The notes beneath the pieces were generated by a model, which had not been told where the DNA came from, ran no database searches, and saw nothing but the letters and a program-made list of their open reading frames with translations. From contig MU001505.1 of assembly GCA_010093485.1 (NCBI GenBank), positions 1,205,375 to 1,269,374 on the forward strand: a stretch of 64,000 nucleotides of DNA, in the 5' to 3' direction. Shown in pieces: positions 1-12,100 of this stretch (positions are counted from its first letter, which is position 1; each line of letters begins with the position of its first letter). The stretch comes from Karstenula rhodostoma CBS 690.94 (lineage: Eukaryota; Ascomycota; Dothideomycetes; Pleosporales; Didymosphaeriaceae). Made by a program: the position numbers and the translations under genes.

Positions 1-793
1 GGTTTCAGAAGTGGACTTTGACGGACTATTATCGCCACCACTGAAGCTTCAGGAAGATCTGACGAATGGCTGCGGTGGACAATTGTGGCCGGCGGGCATG
101 GTGTTAAGCAAGTACATGCTGAGAAAGCATAGAAGTGATCTGATTGGGAAAGAAGTGTAATGTTCCTCGTGAACCGTGATGATGTGCAGCTGACGTGATT
201 TAGTATTGAGCTCGGTGCTGGTGGTGGTCTTGTTGGGTATGTCCTTCTCAATCTTACTGAATCTAGACACCATATGCGTAGTCAGAACATCCAAGTTTGA
301 TCTCTGACATGCTACAGCCTCGCCGTAGCCATCGGCTGTGAAACCGATACGACTCTGCATATCACGGATCAAGAACCCATGTTCGAGTTGATGAAGCGGA
401 ACATCGCCCTCAACAACCTTACGTCGAAAGTCTCCGCTACGACCTATGACTGGGGCGCGCCTACCCCGTCTAGTCTGCCAAAGCACCCAGACATCATCCT
501 AGCCGCCGATTGTGTTTACTTCGAGCCAGCATTTCCATTGCTACAGGAGACGCTCAAGGATTTGATCGGAGAAACGACCTTATGCTACTTCTGTTTCAAG
601 AAGAGGAGGAGAGCAGATATGCAGTTCATGAAAGTGGCGAAGAAGATGTTCGATGTGAAGGAAGTGGAGGATGATCCAGACACGGAGGTCTACTCGAGAC
701 AAAGCTTGTTCTTGTAAGTTTACTCTAAATCACCTCCAGTTTTGAATGTCTTTGCTGATCTCGCCTAGGTACCGTATCACTAAGAAGGCTTGA
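1..793 (+). CDS. EFM6: Protein-lysine N-methyltransferase, EFM6-like (5' end outside window)
   Basis: This is the 3' part of a class I SAM-dependent methyltransferase of the METTL21/EFM family, which methylates lysines on translation factors in the cytosol. Exons read are 2-156, 204-236, 318-713 and 769-793, giving 202 residues in frame. The second exon is only 33 nt and carries SAM-binding motif I (IELGAGGGLVG), so skipping it would destroy the enzyme. The later motif AADCVYFEPAF is the family's catalytic-loop region, in the position of the (D/N)PP-type motif. The last exon codes seven residues ending YRITKKA. Yeast Efm6 modifies EF-1alpha; assignment to Efm6 rather than a sister METTL21 family is by overall resemblance. 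The start codon lies upstream of base 1. Confidence 0.8.
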
Positions 794-1994
794 AGCAGCC
801 CTGCCAGTAGGGGTGAGACACGGTCAACAAAACAAAAAAAAAAAAACATGAATAGCTCGTCTTTGCGGCGTCGTCCGTTTCTTTCACATGATATATGTGC
901 TTTACCTGGAAGAGACCGTATGACTATAAACACATGTGCGTTTTTTGTAAGTGCGAGCGAAAATCAGAGGTTTGTTGCGATACGTGCACAATTGTTCAAC
1001 AAGGCGGTCAGGTACTTACGATTCGCGCAAGCTGCTTGAACGCAGCTTCAATGCAAGAGCGGCCCTATCAGGATACTCGAATAATACGCAAAGGGTTCCC
1101 TGAAACGAGCATTCGTCGCATGTTTACATGCAGAGACAGTGCAGCGTCCGATCCACATATGCACCTAGTGTAGCGGAGCGATGAGTGATATATCAGTTTC
1201 CCAGAAGAATCTGCGCGCAGTTGCTCCAACAATCTTTCTTGCTCTCTATTTATTGCTCGATTCAGCTTAAAACCACCGAATGTCCTCCTCGGCTCCAATT
1301 CCTCTGCAAGATGCTTGCGACGGGCACACCCATAAACCCAAATGAGATACATACCTACATTCTTATGCCAAAGTATTGGAAGGGGGCATAACTGATGTTG
1401 CACCCGCGTTATTAGCCAAGAACTTGTATGTTATCACGGCAGGTGGACTTGGCTAATGCATCGAAGCGCTTGATCGCATTAATCCCAATACTCGACGAAG
1501 AAGCAGTAAGAACTTTATATCTCGACAGTCAGTGTGCGGGCCACTATCAAAAGTGCACCTTCAACTCGAAGTTCAGGAACTTCGTGCGCAACTCAACATC
1601 AAAACGAACAACGCAAGATTTTTATCAAGAGTATCCAGTGAGCTGCGGCGGGAGAAAGGTAGAGCTCTCGTGAACTGGGACAATCTGATTGACATCGCCG
1701 GGTGAAAACGATGGTATTGAGAGCCTATCATGCCAATTCTCATCTGAATGGAGTCTGAATGGAGTGGGTAGCAGTGGCTGAGTACGACCCGTATCGTACA
1801 ACAGCTGCGACTTATAGTGGCAGAGGAATTCCACAGCTACAGCAATGTCGACACTTCCTACTTTGGTCTGCTGTCCAACGCGCATGAATCCAGATTCTGA
1901 CCTAAAAAGTCTATGGATAGCCCGCATTCAACAATGAAAGGTTGTATACAGGGTATTGAAGCTATGAAGACAGTATAGTACAGAGGAGTTAGCT
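794..1994. other. Intergenic, no gene seen
   Basis: This is 1.2 kb between the 3' ends of two convergent genes (the methyltransferase on plus and bL17m on minus). It holds only short, overlapping open frames on both strands without recognisable domains or plausible splicing. A poly-A run of about 13 bases at 834-846 lies about 40 nt after the methyltransferase stop. Confidence 0.6.
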
Positions 1995-2852
1995 CTAAGC
2001 CGACTGAAGAGCTTTGGGTGCCTTCTGTTGTTTCGTTCGTGTCTTCTCGGCCTCTGACCGCGCAGCCTCCCTGGTCTTGTTCTTGTGCCGTTCCACGATA
2101 TCCCGTACATTCCATATCTTCGTGCCTTTCTGGAGCACTCCACCGTGCAATAGCTTGACAGGGTTCGGTAGCTCGCCATCGTTGACTGCTTCGGGGAGAT
2201 GTTTGTCCCTCGTATGCCTCTCTTCTAGTAGGTACACCCTCCTCGGACCTAGCAGCGTTCTGGTATCCCACTTCATCTTCTTGCCTTCCCTCATCTTCTC
2301 GACCATATCCCGCAGGTGCTCAACTCCATCTTGCCGGAATTGCGTGACCTTCTTTACGTTCTTCGCCGTGAGCTCGTTCATGCGCGTGGTCTCTGGTAGG
2401 TTTGATAGCGTCTTCGCGGTCATGGCAAAGCGCATGTCTTTCGGTCCGTCGACCAATTCAAGAATGGCAGACTCGGCTTGGTCTTCCTTGGTAGGTTCGA
2501 TGCGGAGGATGCGCGTGTAACCGCCGGGGCGCTCGAGGTAGCGGTCTCTTATGGGACCGAACAGCTTGGGGACCAATTCATTGGGTTCCTGGAAATTGTT
2601 AGCTCGCGATATAGGGAGCTACCACAATTGCCGTACGAAGAATATCTGCTGCGCTCTCCGCCGCGTCGCTTCCGTGTTCTTCTTTCCCAACGTGACAAGC
2701 TTCTCAGCCAGTCTCTGCGCCTCCTTCGCCTTGTGCCATGTTGTCGTTATCGATTCCTGTTTGAAGAGCGATGTGACGAGGTTTCGGAGGAGCGCTTGTC
2801 GATGCGACGACGACCGGCTCAAATGGCGGTATTTCATGTGCCCGCCCGCCAT
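1995..2852 (-). CDS. MRPL8: Mitochondrial large-subunit ribosomal protein bL17m (MRPL8 type)
   Basis: A structural protein of the mitochondrial 54S ribosomal subunit, homologous to bacterial L17. Exons are 2852-2637 and 2588-1995 with a 48-nt intron, giving 269 residues. The bL17 core sits at the N terminus: [19 protein letters not shown] followed by a [13 protein letters not shown] segment and a KLVTLGKK stretch, as in bacterial L17. The C-terminal half is a mitochondrial extension, highly charged and ending in a lysine/alanine-rich tail; fungal bL17m proteins are typically longer than the bacterial 120-130 residues. The ATG at 2852 opens directly into the conserved block, so no long cleavable presequence is visible. 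It diverges from RNR1 across a 363-bp shared promoter. Confidence 0.9.
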
Positions 2853-3108
2853 TTTGGGCAGAGGGGAGGATCAGTGGCAGGAAAGGAAGAGGATTGAATC
2901 GAATGGTCCCAGCTGCAGATGACGCGGAGCTCCTCAATCGCTTGCTGTCCGTTCATCGCCCTCACGCGGTCCTGAAAAAGGTCGGCGAAACGTGCCGCCG
3001 CATCCGTCTAGCGTAACGGCACGTGCGCTGACCAAGCAACCACTTTCCACTTTAAGTGGGAAGGAAGGCGCGTCTCGACCGTGCGTGTCCCGCGCGTGTT
3101 TTGCTTCG

Positions 3109-3114
3109 ACGCGT
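3109..3114 (+). promoter_or_regulatory. MCB element (ACGCGT), distal, RNR1 promoter
   Basis: Exact palindromic MluI cell-cycle box 107 bp upstream of the RNR1 ATG. In yeasts MCB boxes bind MBF and drive G1/S expression of RNR genes; the same role here is inferred. Confidence 0.6.
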
Positions 3115-3170
3115 CTTGATTTAAAAGCCACCCGCCCCTCTTCCCCAATCCGCTTCCACTCCCATTCTTC

Positions 3171-3176
3171 ACGCGT
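3171..3176 (+). promoter_or_regulatory. MCB element (ACGCGT), proximal, RNR1 promoter
   Basis: A second exact ACGCGT, 45 bp upstream of the RNR1 ATG and 62 bp after the first. It may fall within the 5' UTR. Two copies within 70 bp are far above chance for a 6-mer. Confidence 0.6.
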
Positions 3177-3215
3177 CGAGATACCCACATACACCTAATT
3201 ACTTTACGCTTCAAG

Positions 3216-6078
3216 ATGTTTGTTCACAAGCGCGGTATGTACAACATGCATGCATGACCCCATTGCTGTTCCTACCCCTGCTGCCGCCTGCATGCTGTCG
3301 ACAGAACTGACATGGGGCTTCAGATGGACGTAAAGAACGCGTTCAGTTCGACAAAATCACAGCCCGTGTGTCGAGGCTATGTTACGGCCTCGACCCGGAC
3401 CATGTCGACCCAGCTGCCATCACAATGAAGGTCATCTCGGGTGTGTATCATGGCGTCACGACGGTCGAGCTGGATAACTTGGTACGTTGCATTTTGTCTC
3501 GACGTGCAAAAATCAAACTAACAATTGCAAGGCCGCTGAGACAGCAGCATACATGACTGTCACGCATCCCGACTATGCTATTCTCGCCGCACGTATTGCC
3601 GTGTCCAACCTCCACAAGCAGACCAAGAAGCAATTCTCGTCTGTGATCCACGACCTACACAGCTATGTGAACCCAAAGAATAACAAGCTTCAACCAATGA
3701 TATCGGACGAAGTCTACGACATTATACAAAAACACGCCGAAGAGCTCAACTCGGCTATTGTATACGACCGCGACTTCAACTACCAGTTCTTTGGATTCAA
3801 GACCCTAGAGCGATCATACCTTCTCCGCATCAACGGCAAGGTAGCCGAGCGTCCACAGCACATGCTGATGCGTGTAGCTGTGGGCATTCACGGAGAGGAC
3901 ATCGAAAAGGCCATCGAGACCTACGACATGATGTCGCAGAAGTTCTTCACGCATGCTTCGCCCACACTTTTCAATGCGGGTACACCGTCGCCTCAGATGT
4001 CGTCTTGCTTCCTCATCGACATAAAGGACGACAGCATCGAGGGTATCTACGACACATTGAAGACGTGCGCCATGATCTCCAAGACTGCTGGCGGTATTGG
4101 TCTGAACGTGCATTGCATTCGTGCCACCGGCTCATACATCGGAGGGACCAACGGTACCTCCAACGGTCTTATTCCTATGCTCCGTGTCTACAACAACACT
4201 GCTAGGTACGTCGACCAGGGAGGCAACAAGCGCCCCGGTGCCTTCGCTATCTACTTGGAGCCGTGGCACGCGGATGTGTTCAGTTTCCTGGACCTGCGCA
4301 AGAACCACGGCAAGGAGGAGGTACGTGCGCGTGACCTGTTCTATGCCCTGTGGGTACCGGACTTGTTCATGAAGCGTGTCCAAGAGAACGGCGACTGGAC
4401 TCTATTCTGCCCCAACGAAGCCCCTGGTCTCGCAGATGTCTACGGTGATGAGTTCGAGGCTTTGTACGCCAGGTACGAAGCCGAGGGTCGTGGACGTGAG
4501 ACCATCCGTGCCCAGAAGCTGTGGTACGCTATTATCGAGGCTCAGACTGAGACTGGAAACCCCTACATGCTCTACAAAGACGCCTGCAACCGCAAGAGCA
4601 ACCAGAAGAACCTCGGAACTATCCGCAGCTCCAATCTCTGCACTGAGATCATCGAGTACACTGCCCCTGATGAGGTCGCCGTGTGCAATCTTGCATCCCT
4701 CGCCCTCCCTAGGTATGTCGACGAGAAGCAAGGCGTGTTTGACTTCCAGAAGCTCCACGACGTCACCCAGATTGTCACTCGCAACTTGAACAAGATCATC
4801 GAGGTCAACCACTACCCTGTTCCGGAGGCTCGTAAGAGCAACTTTAGGCACAGGCCAGTCGGCCTTGGTGTGCAAGGTCTTGCTGACACCTTCCTGTCTC
4901 TTCGCATGCCTTTCGAATCTCCCGAGGCCAAGAAGCTCAACATCCAGATCTTCGAAACCATCTACCACGCAGCTTTGACTTCGTCCTGCGATTTGGCTAA
5001 GGAGCTTGGACCGTACGAGACCTACGAAGGGTCTCCTGTTTCTCAGGGCATTCTCCAATACGACATGTGGAACGTCACCCCTACAGACTTGTGGGACTGG
5101 GCGTCGTTGAAGGAAAAGATCGCTCAACATGGTGTCCGCAACTCTCTGCTCGTTGCACCCATGCCGACAGCCTCCACTTCGCAGATCCTCGGATATAACG
5201 AGTGCTTCGAGCCCTACACCTCCAACATCTACTCTCGTCGCGTGTTGGCTGGCGAATTCCAGGTCGTCAACCCTTGGTTGCTAAAGGATCTTGTTGACAT
5301 GGGCCTTTGGTCCGACAACATGAAGAATCGAATCATCGCTGATGGTGGTTCCATTCAGCGCATCCCCAACATTCCTGACGAAATCAAAGCCCTGTACAAG
5401 ACCGTTTGGGAAATTTCGCAGCGTAACATCATCCAGATGTCCGCTGACCGTGGTGCCTTCATCGATCAGTCTCAGTCGCTGAACATCCACATGAAGGAGC
5501 CTACCATGGGCAAGATTACGTCCATGCACTTTGCCGGCTGGAAGCTTGGGTTGAAGACTGGGTTGTACTACCTCCGAACCATGGCTGCTTCTGCTCCTAT
5601 CCAGTTCACTGTCGACCAGGAGGCGTTGTTGGTTCAGGATACCAACATAGCCAAGTCCCTCGCGGGCAAGCGACGAGCCCTCGGTACCACCTCACCGTCC
5701 CCTACTCCTATTCCACGACCAATGTTCGCGTCCAAAACTCCCAATGGCGCTGCTGAAAGTATTGCGTCGCCCAACGGTGTTCCAACTCCATCAGCAACAC
5801 CGCCTATCAGCTCAGAGAACAGGCAGTTGAACGGCACAGCTAAGGACGCTCTCGCCGACAAGCCCTTCAAGGCTGATGTGCCCGAGGGTGAGAGCCCAAA
5901 GGTCATCGCAGCTGAGTCTACTAGCAAGTTACCTGACGACGAGGCTCTCCCGGAAGCAGCGTCCAGTCAGGAAGAAGATGGCAAGGAGAGCGCTGACCGC
6001 GAGGGAGATATTTACTCAGACGCTGTCCTCGCTTGCTCAATAGAGAACAAGGAGGCCTGCATCATGTGCAGTGGTTAG
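3216..6078 (+). CDS. RNR1: Ribonucleoside-diphosphate reductase large subunit
   Basis: Class Ia ribonucleotide reductase alpha subunit, which reduces ribonucleoside diphosphates to deoxy forms in the cytosol with the small Rnr2/4 subunit. Exons are 3216-3234, 3324-3481 and 3532-6078, giving 907 residues. The first exon codes only MFVHKR plus one base; the N-terminal ATP-cone follows. Visible core motifs are MSSCFLIDI (first redox cysteine), [16 protein letters not shown] (active-site cysteine region), [19 protein letters not shown] and [13 protein letters not shown]. After the barrel (about residue 765) comes a low-complexity Ser/Pro/Ala linker, ending in EACIMCSG, the C-terminal CxxC swinging arm that re-reduces the active site. 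Length matches fungal RNR1. MCB boxes upstream suggest S-phase control. Confidence 0.97.
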
Positions 6079-6640
6079 ATGCGAGAGTTTACGATGCGAT
6101 GTGTACAGGTAGATATTCCACGGAGATAAGCACGGGCGACTGTCCTGTACTATTTCCACGTGTGTATGTATGGTTATGGCGTTCATGGGTCCCGACTTGA
6201 TTGACACGGAGGAAATGATTGATTTACCATGTTGGCATGTTATTTAGCTTGAGCACAACTTAATACAGACAGTAACATCATCTGCTCCGTTCTTGATTTT
6301 CATATTTTCATATTGCTTCTTCCACGGCTGGAGAATTGTTTCACATTATCCTGGGAGGAGTTGCAACCTCGGAACTTCCTATTCTGTCACCCCGCATCAT
6401 GCCTCCGCGGGGACCACGCCCTGTCGCACCCATCCACGCCTTTCGGACGACAACTTTCGACATACGCCCTGAACCCAGCGTTCAATTAGCGTTTAGCGCC
6501 CTAGCTTTTTAAGATCTATATAATTGGTCCCCCAATCCATATTGCCGTACGTCGCTGACCAGCACACAATCAGCATCCACACTGTCAGCAGCGCTCCAAG
6601 CTCCCCACCACTACGACCCCACACCCCCTCGCCCGCCCGC
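6079..6640. other. Intergenic between RNR1 and the YCII gene
   Basis: A tandem arrangement: RNR1 3' UTR followed by the promoter of the next plus-strand gene. The last 80 bp before the next ATG are C-rich, as in many fungal 5' UTRs. No further gene seen. Confidence 0.6.
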
Positions 6641-7193
6641 ATGCCACCTCCATCTCTCCTCAAACTCTGCACCCGCATCCCCACGTGCGCATTTACACCC
6701 CTCCGACCTCTCGCCTGCCGCACTAGCACCCGCTTCGCACCACTCCCGAACACACGTCCCAGCTTGAGTCTCAGGACAATGGCATCTTCCACCGCGCCGC
6801 TGCAGGAGTGGCTCGTCATTGCGCCGGACTTTGAGGGCGCGCTCGAGAAACGGCTTGCTGTCCGGCCGGAACACATCAGCGGGTTGAAGGCGGATGCGGA
6901 GGACTTTTGGTTGTGGGGTGGTATGTTTGCCTCCGCTTGTGCTTCTGAGTGGAAGCTTGGTTGGGTTGGATAGATAGGCGCTAACAGTGTTATGTGCAGG
7001 CGCGATGCTAGAGGAGCCGATAGCGGAGGGCCAGACGCCGAAGATGAAGGGGTCCGCGATGCTGATTGGGGCGAGCACGAGGGAGGAGGTTGTGGAGCGG
7101 CTGAAGAAGGATGTGTATGTCCAGGGGGAGGTGTGGGATTGGAGTAAGGTGCAGATTATTCCGTTTAAGAGCGCGTTGAGGAAGGCGTTGTAA
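6641..7193 (+). CDS. YCII-related domain protein, probably mitochondrial
   Basis: A small dimeric alpha/beta barrel-type protein of the YCII family (ferredoxin-like fold related to muconolactone isomerase). Exons are 6641-6920 and 7000-7193, giving 157 residues. The domain starts near residue 52 (EWLVIAPDFEG), contains RPEHISGLK with the His that is conserved in YCII proteins, and continues after the intron with GSAMLIGA and a C-terminal KVQIIPFKSALRKAL. Residues 1-46 are rich in Arg, Ser and Pro with almost no acidic residues, like a mitochondrial presequence. A second in-frame ATG at 6779 would give a cytosolic form without it. The substrate is unknown. It converges on the deacetylase gene downstream. 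Confidence 0.8.
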
Positions 7194-7706
7194 GGAGAAG
7201 GAATGAGAGGCGGTGTATGATAGGTTTGAGGGGAGAGGAGGTGAGAGTAGATAGATGCATATCGGGAACAAGGGGGATAGCCCAGTTACACTACACTTCT
7301 CTGTCCTGTGAGAGCCTTTGGACTGTTGGACTTGTGGCTTTGCAGATAGTTGCTGCTTGTACCTGTCTATCGGCTGGTACACGAGAAGGTGTACACATTC
7401 GATATCTATAAACGTTTGGGTCTCATCGAGACCTCGTAGCTCACTCATGTGGCCCGAGTCTGCGCATGCTCAGACATGACGCGCTCGCCTTCAAGTCTGG
7501 CGCTGGATGGCGAAGGCGAATTCCGTGCCCACATGAGCCACCTACTGGGCCGACAACACTCGTCCTCCCGACAGGGTTTGACCTACGCCAATTGGCCGCC
7601 CTTCCAGGCCCCAAGCCAACCTTGTGTGGATGTTCGCTGTTCATGACCAGTCATATCGACCTTTAATACCCTTCTAATGAAGTTCAATACCAACCATACC
7701 TCCTCT
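7194..7706. other. Intergenic between convergent genes
   Basis: 3' flanks of the YCII gene (+) and the deacetylase gene (-). Only short open frames; nothing recognised. Confidence 0.6.
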
Positions 7707-8525
7707 TCACGTCCCAGCCGCCAACCTCTCCTTCTCTGCCTGCTCCAACAACCCCGACACAGTCGTAATCCTCCACCCCCTCCTCCTCATTTCAGGCACC
7801 ACCTTCTTCAACATTGGCACTGTCCAACTCCTCCTATCATGACAGATGATAATCCCGCCAGGCTTCAACATACTCAGTATATGCTTTGCGTTAACCCTCC
7901 AATACGGGATCTGCGGATCATGCGGGTAAATGTCACCCAGCACCAGGCGATACCCTAACTCCCTCACCAGCGCCCGCATGCGCGCAGAGAAGAAGCCGGA
8001 CCCAGGGCGGAAGTACCGTGCTGGCTCGCCGGGGAAGTTAGCGCGGTTGTACGCCTCGTCGATCATGCTTTCTACATCCTGGATCTGCTTTTCCAAGACG
8101 GCATTGGTCAAAGAGCGTGACGCCTCGTCGTGCATAGCGTGATTCCCCAACTCCATTCCCGCCTCGGCCAACGACTTCAACTCCTCTTCTCTCCCACCAA
8201 CCTGACCCCCAATGACGAAGAACGTAGCTTTCGCATCGTTTTCTTTTAGAATCTCCAGGATCTGGCTGGTGTAGTAGCTCGGTGCATCGTCGATCGTTAG
8301 CGCGACAACCTTCTCTTTTATACCATCTGCGTGGAACAGGACGTCTGGCCAACGCGCCTGGAAGTACTGGATGAGCAGGGATGGCGGTTTGTAGATGATG
8401 TAGAAGGGTGTGAGGAAGGTGAGCAGGGTGAGCAGGGCGATGAGCATGGTCATGAGGCGCGAGCGGCGAGCGCGCCGGGAGAGGCTGGTGGGGTACCGGA
8501 GGAGGCGGATGGAGGGGCGTGGCAT
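7707..8525 (-). CDS. Membrane-anchored polysaccharide deacetylase (NodB/CE4)
   Basis: Carbohydrate esterase family 4 enzyme, probably removing N-acetyl groups from chitin-type polymers at the cell surface or in the secretory pathway. Single exon, 272 residues. Residues about 25-45 (LMTMLIALLTLLTFLTPFYI) form one transmembrane segment preceded by a basic stretch, fitting a type II signal anchor. CE4 motifs follow in order: TIDDAP (motif 1, with the TFDDGP-type Asp pair), GNHAMHD (motif 2, metal-binding HxxxH), RYFRPGSGFFS (motif 3), then a LGDIYPHD region and IIICHD (motif 5). All key metal and catalytic residues are present, so it should be active. The substrate (chitin versus other) cannot be read from sequence. 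Confidence 0.87.
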   Translation of the reverse strand: MPRPSIRLLRYPTSLSRRARRSRLMTMLIALLTLLTFLTPFYIIYKPPSLLIQYFQARWPDVLFHADGIKEKVVALTIDDAPSYYTSQILEILKENDAKATFFVIGGQVGGREEELKSLAEAGMELGNHAMHDEASRSLTNAVLEKQIQDVESMIDEAYNRANFPGEPARYFRPGSGFFSARMRALVRELGYRLVLGDIYPHDPQIPYWRVNAKHILSMLKPGGIIICHDRRSWTVPMLKKVVPEMRRRGWRITTVSGLLEQAEKERLAAGT

Positions 8526-9142
8526 GGTGGGTGTGACATCTTAGGGGCCGCGGCAAGAGCGATTCATGTTTTCGTTGGCGGTATGGATGGCCGTGATGGA
8601 GCGGTAGCAGTAGTGATGGAGCCCCTGCAAGGGGCTTAGCTGCAAGGGGCGTAGTTCTGCACGTGACCGGTGTTGCGCTTAAATATTCTCCGATGTTGAA
8701 ACTTCGGTTGGAATATCAAAGTTTTGAGATTTCATCTCTCTTCAACCTCGAGGTACAAACACAAGGCTCCATCAGAATTCATCATCTATTCCTGAGATGT
8801 TAAGAAGTAGATGTGCATGATTTGTGGCCGCCTGTGCTGTACCGTATACAGATGGAAAAGGCGCACAGTTTTGCGGGCCAACCCTCCTCGGGTTGAAGAC
8901 TCCGTGACATGCGTTGCTTCTGAACTATCGATCTTGTCTTGATCAACGGAATAAAATTGTCACGCTTGTTCGAAATCTCCCACTTCGAAACAGGCCCTCT
9001 ATGGACGTTCCAAGAGCAAAATAAACGTTTTAATTGACCTGGCGGCCTTTACCACGTGGCTATTCAGGTCTCATGGCGTTCATACATTTATTGATTGTTA
9101 TATGCTATGTGTCATCGTATGCAAGACTTGTGTTCGTGTATC
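8526..9142. other. Intergenic, deacetylase promoter and MLH3 3' flank
   Basis: 617 bp between two minus-strand genes. A short direct repeat of GCAAGGGGC occurs around 8626-8652. No gene seen. Confidence 0.55.
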
Positions 9143-12100
9143 CTACTTCGACTGCCATCGCTTCCACGCCGTGACGAAGCTGCCTTCCGCTGTATGGTCT
9201 GCCGCTGTTTCCGAGCTCAAAGCCGTTCCAATGTCAACCAAAGGAACCATACTGGGCCGGCCGTGCGCACACATGAATGGGAACACACACCTGCACAACC
9301 TCCGAACCAGTCCTCTGCATTCTTCCATGCTAAGCTCGTCGTTAAACATGATAGCCGATCGGCACGCGCGCGAATTGACAAGATCGATTAGACCTTCCGG
9401 ACAGCTGGAGATACGTCTGACCCAGGCTACTGGATCGCTGGAGGATATGTCTGGTAGATCCACCTCATCTACAGGACGAGGTAGGTGGTCATCGTCCGCG
9501 TATTTCCAAAGAGCGGTTCGGAGAAAGGTGATGAGGACTTGCGGATCTACTTTGCATCGTTCGGTTATTATAGGCGGTAGAGCAATTACAGACAGAATCG
9601 GCTGTTGCCTTGTCGATAAAGACGCTGAGTTTACAACGTCGAACAGAATACCCCAAGCGGCGAACCTGGGGGCATGTGTCGTAAATTGCTGTTGTTCTTG
9701 AGCAGACAGCGTAAATTGGATTGGCTTATCCATGATAGAGACAGATACACGCGACTCATGACCCAACTTGGAACGGTAGCTCTGGGCGCCCTTCGGTAAT
9801 GGCGCACATAACTCTGCGAGCAAGGCTTCCACACGCAAGCGTTCATCCGCGGCGTGCTGGTCAATCAGGACAAGTACCTCTCCGTCTGTCCTCGTCCCTT
9901 TGGCATCATCTTTGGAAGACTTCATTTTGACGAGAATGAACTTCCTGTCGAGCTGAGCCATTACTTCGGCTTTCTCGAGACCAGATTTAGAGAGTTTGCT
10001 TGCATTCGATGTAGACATGGCATTGATAATGACATCGGCGTGGCCTCGCCTGGTGTCCAAATGGCTGCTATGCGTGCAATTATGGACATGTTGGTCTTCG
10101 GGACGGGTAGCCTGCTGAATCCTTGTTTCTGAAGGCAAGAACACCGGATTTTCCCATGTTTTTAGTACACCATTGAGCCAGGCGTTTGGCCCATCACTTG
10201 ATGTGGTAGACTTCGGGCATAGTTGCAGAGGCTTGTTAAAATCTCTGAGCGTGCTTCCACAGACCTTAGGTAAAGGGTCGGTCTGGGGTCTGGCTAGAGG
10301 GCGAGGCAGCACACAACCGGTCCGAGCGTTTAGCAAGTACATCTGCTTACTTGTTGGATCGGTCCAGGGGATCGCTTCGTCGTATTCATCGTCGTCTTCA
10401 TGGCAGATGTCTGACACTGGAAGATTGGAACCACCGCCGCCATCCAGAGCCCCTACGGGCACGGGCGGAGCATCGAACTTAGCGAAGTATGAAGTGGTAG
10501 GACTTCTAACACTTGACACTGCATGATCAGACAATCGAAGGTGTTTCCTGATACCCAAGTTGTCCAGAAAAGTGGGGTTGCTGCTTTTGATGCGTGACCA
10601 TGCAGAGAAGGCCAAGTAATGGCTTCGATCTGAGTCTTGTCTGGGCAGAGGGCCCTGTGACCTTTCTCTCTTGCGACTATTTATCTCTGCTGGCTTTGGG
10701 GTTGGCGGGGCCGATGCGACTCGAGGTTGGGAAAGAGGCCTAAGTCGCCGATCTTGGCGATCCGATGATGCAGTATCGTTGCTTCCAGTGTTATTGGAAG
10801 ATGTGGCCGAAGTTGGTCGATGAACCTGCTTAGGCAGAGTTTGGCGAGGTCGAAAATGATGGACGGCTAGCCACTGTGTGATCATGGCCTTTAGAACATC
10901 CATGACCGTGCTCAGGTTGGCGCTGTCTTCACTAAATAAGGTCTCTGCTCGATTGAGCTTGTCATCTTGTGTCAAAGATAGTCGTAAATAGAACATGGGG
11001 TATCGGTCAACGCCCTTTCGAGCTTTCAGTTGCCTGCTGGTATATCCATCGGATTTGAAACGATTGTCACCCTGTCTTCGAATCTTCTCGTCTTGATCGA
11101 TCGCGGCGTCATGTTCGACGGTGCCGAAAGTAGACAGGGCAAATAGACGATTGATTTCATCATAGAGTTCATTGTGCTCAGTGTCGGCACTTAAAGGCGT
11201 AACACCAAAAGACATAAATTGAACGCGCTTACTGGGTGCGGGATCCAGAGAGACAGCACCCTTTATACGGATGGTAGACGTGGACGCGGATACAGGCACC
11301 CATGAGGGCCATTCGTCATGTAGAATGTAGCCCGCTTGAGTGAGGACGCTGAGCGGAGATTGAAGCCCAGAAGAGCGTCTCATTGTGTTGCCATTACTCT
11401 GAGAAGAATTGGAGAGGCTGATAGACGTTTTACCGTCCAAATCACGGACCCTCACAGATACGGGCTCGCGCCAGCTGAGTATGAGACTTGTAACCTCGCG
11501 CTTGAGGATCTCCCACAAGCGATCGTGCTCTGTTTTGTGTTCTGCCGAAACGTATCTCTGCTTGACCCGCACAGGGAGATTTCCAAACAGGTTGCGGACT
11601 GTCACGCGGGTACCGTGTTTGGCGTGAATTTCATGTTGAGACGAAGCTGGCAGCTGCCGATCAATGACCTTGGCGTGGTGCAGCGTCAACAGATTATGCG
11701 ATCGGTATTCGTGGTGGCGCGAGGTAACGGTCATGAGGCACATTGCACCGAGCGAAGCGAGAAAGATGCCATTGCGGCCGAGGCACTCATCTTCAGAGGG
11801 GTACTTGGAGGTGCCTGAGGTGGGTCAGTGCATGTTCGCTTCTTTGGAGCCGCGAGTAGACTCACAGTACATCTTGCCCAAGCCCCCTTCTTCCCGAAAG
11901 TCGTAGGGGGCAATGCCGAGACCATTGTCTTCGATGGAGCAGCCTCCGTGAGCAAAGTCCACTGTTGTCTCTACTTTGGAAGCTCTTGCGTCCAGGGCGT
12001 TCTTCAACAGCTCGAGCAGCACGCCAGTCAGAGAGACGATGGCGGTGGACGACTTGATCTGGGAGACCACGTCCTCTGGCAGCGGCTGAATGGCACTGCG

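Larger units (their letters stand above)
2853..3215. promoter_or_regulatory. Shared promoter between bL17m (-) and RNR1 (+)
   Basis: This 363-bp segment separates two divergent start codons. It holds two exact ACGCGT boxes near RNR1, a GCGCGT variant at 3092-3097, and a TTTAAAA-type element at about 3120-3125 that could serve as a TATA-like site. Confidence 0.7.

Noticed and set aside
4402..5130. 242-codon open frame antisense to RNR1
   Set aside because: It lies entirely within the RNR1 coding exon, has no domain, and is explained by RNR1 codon bias.
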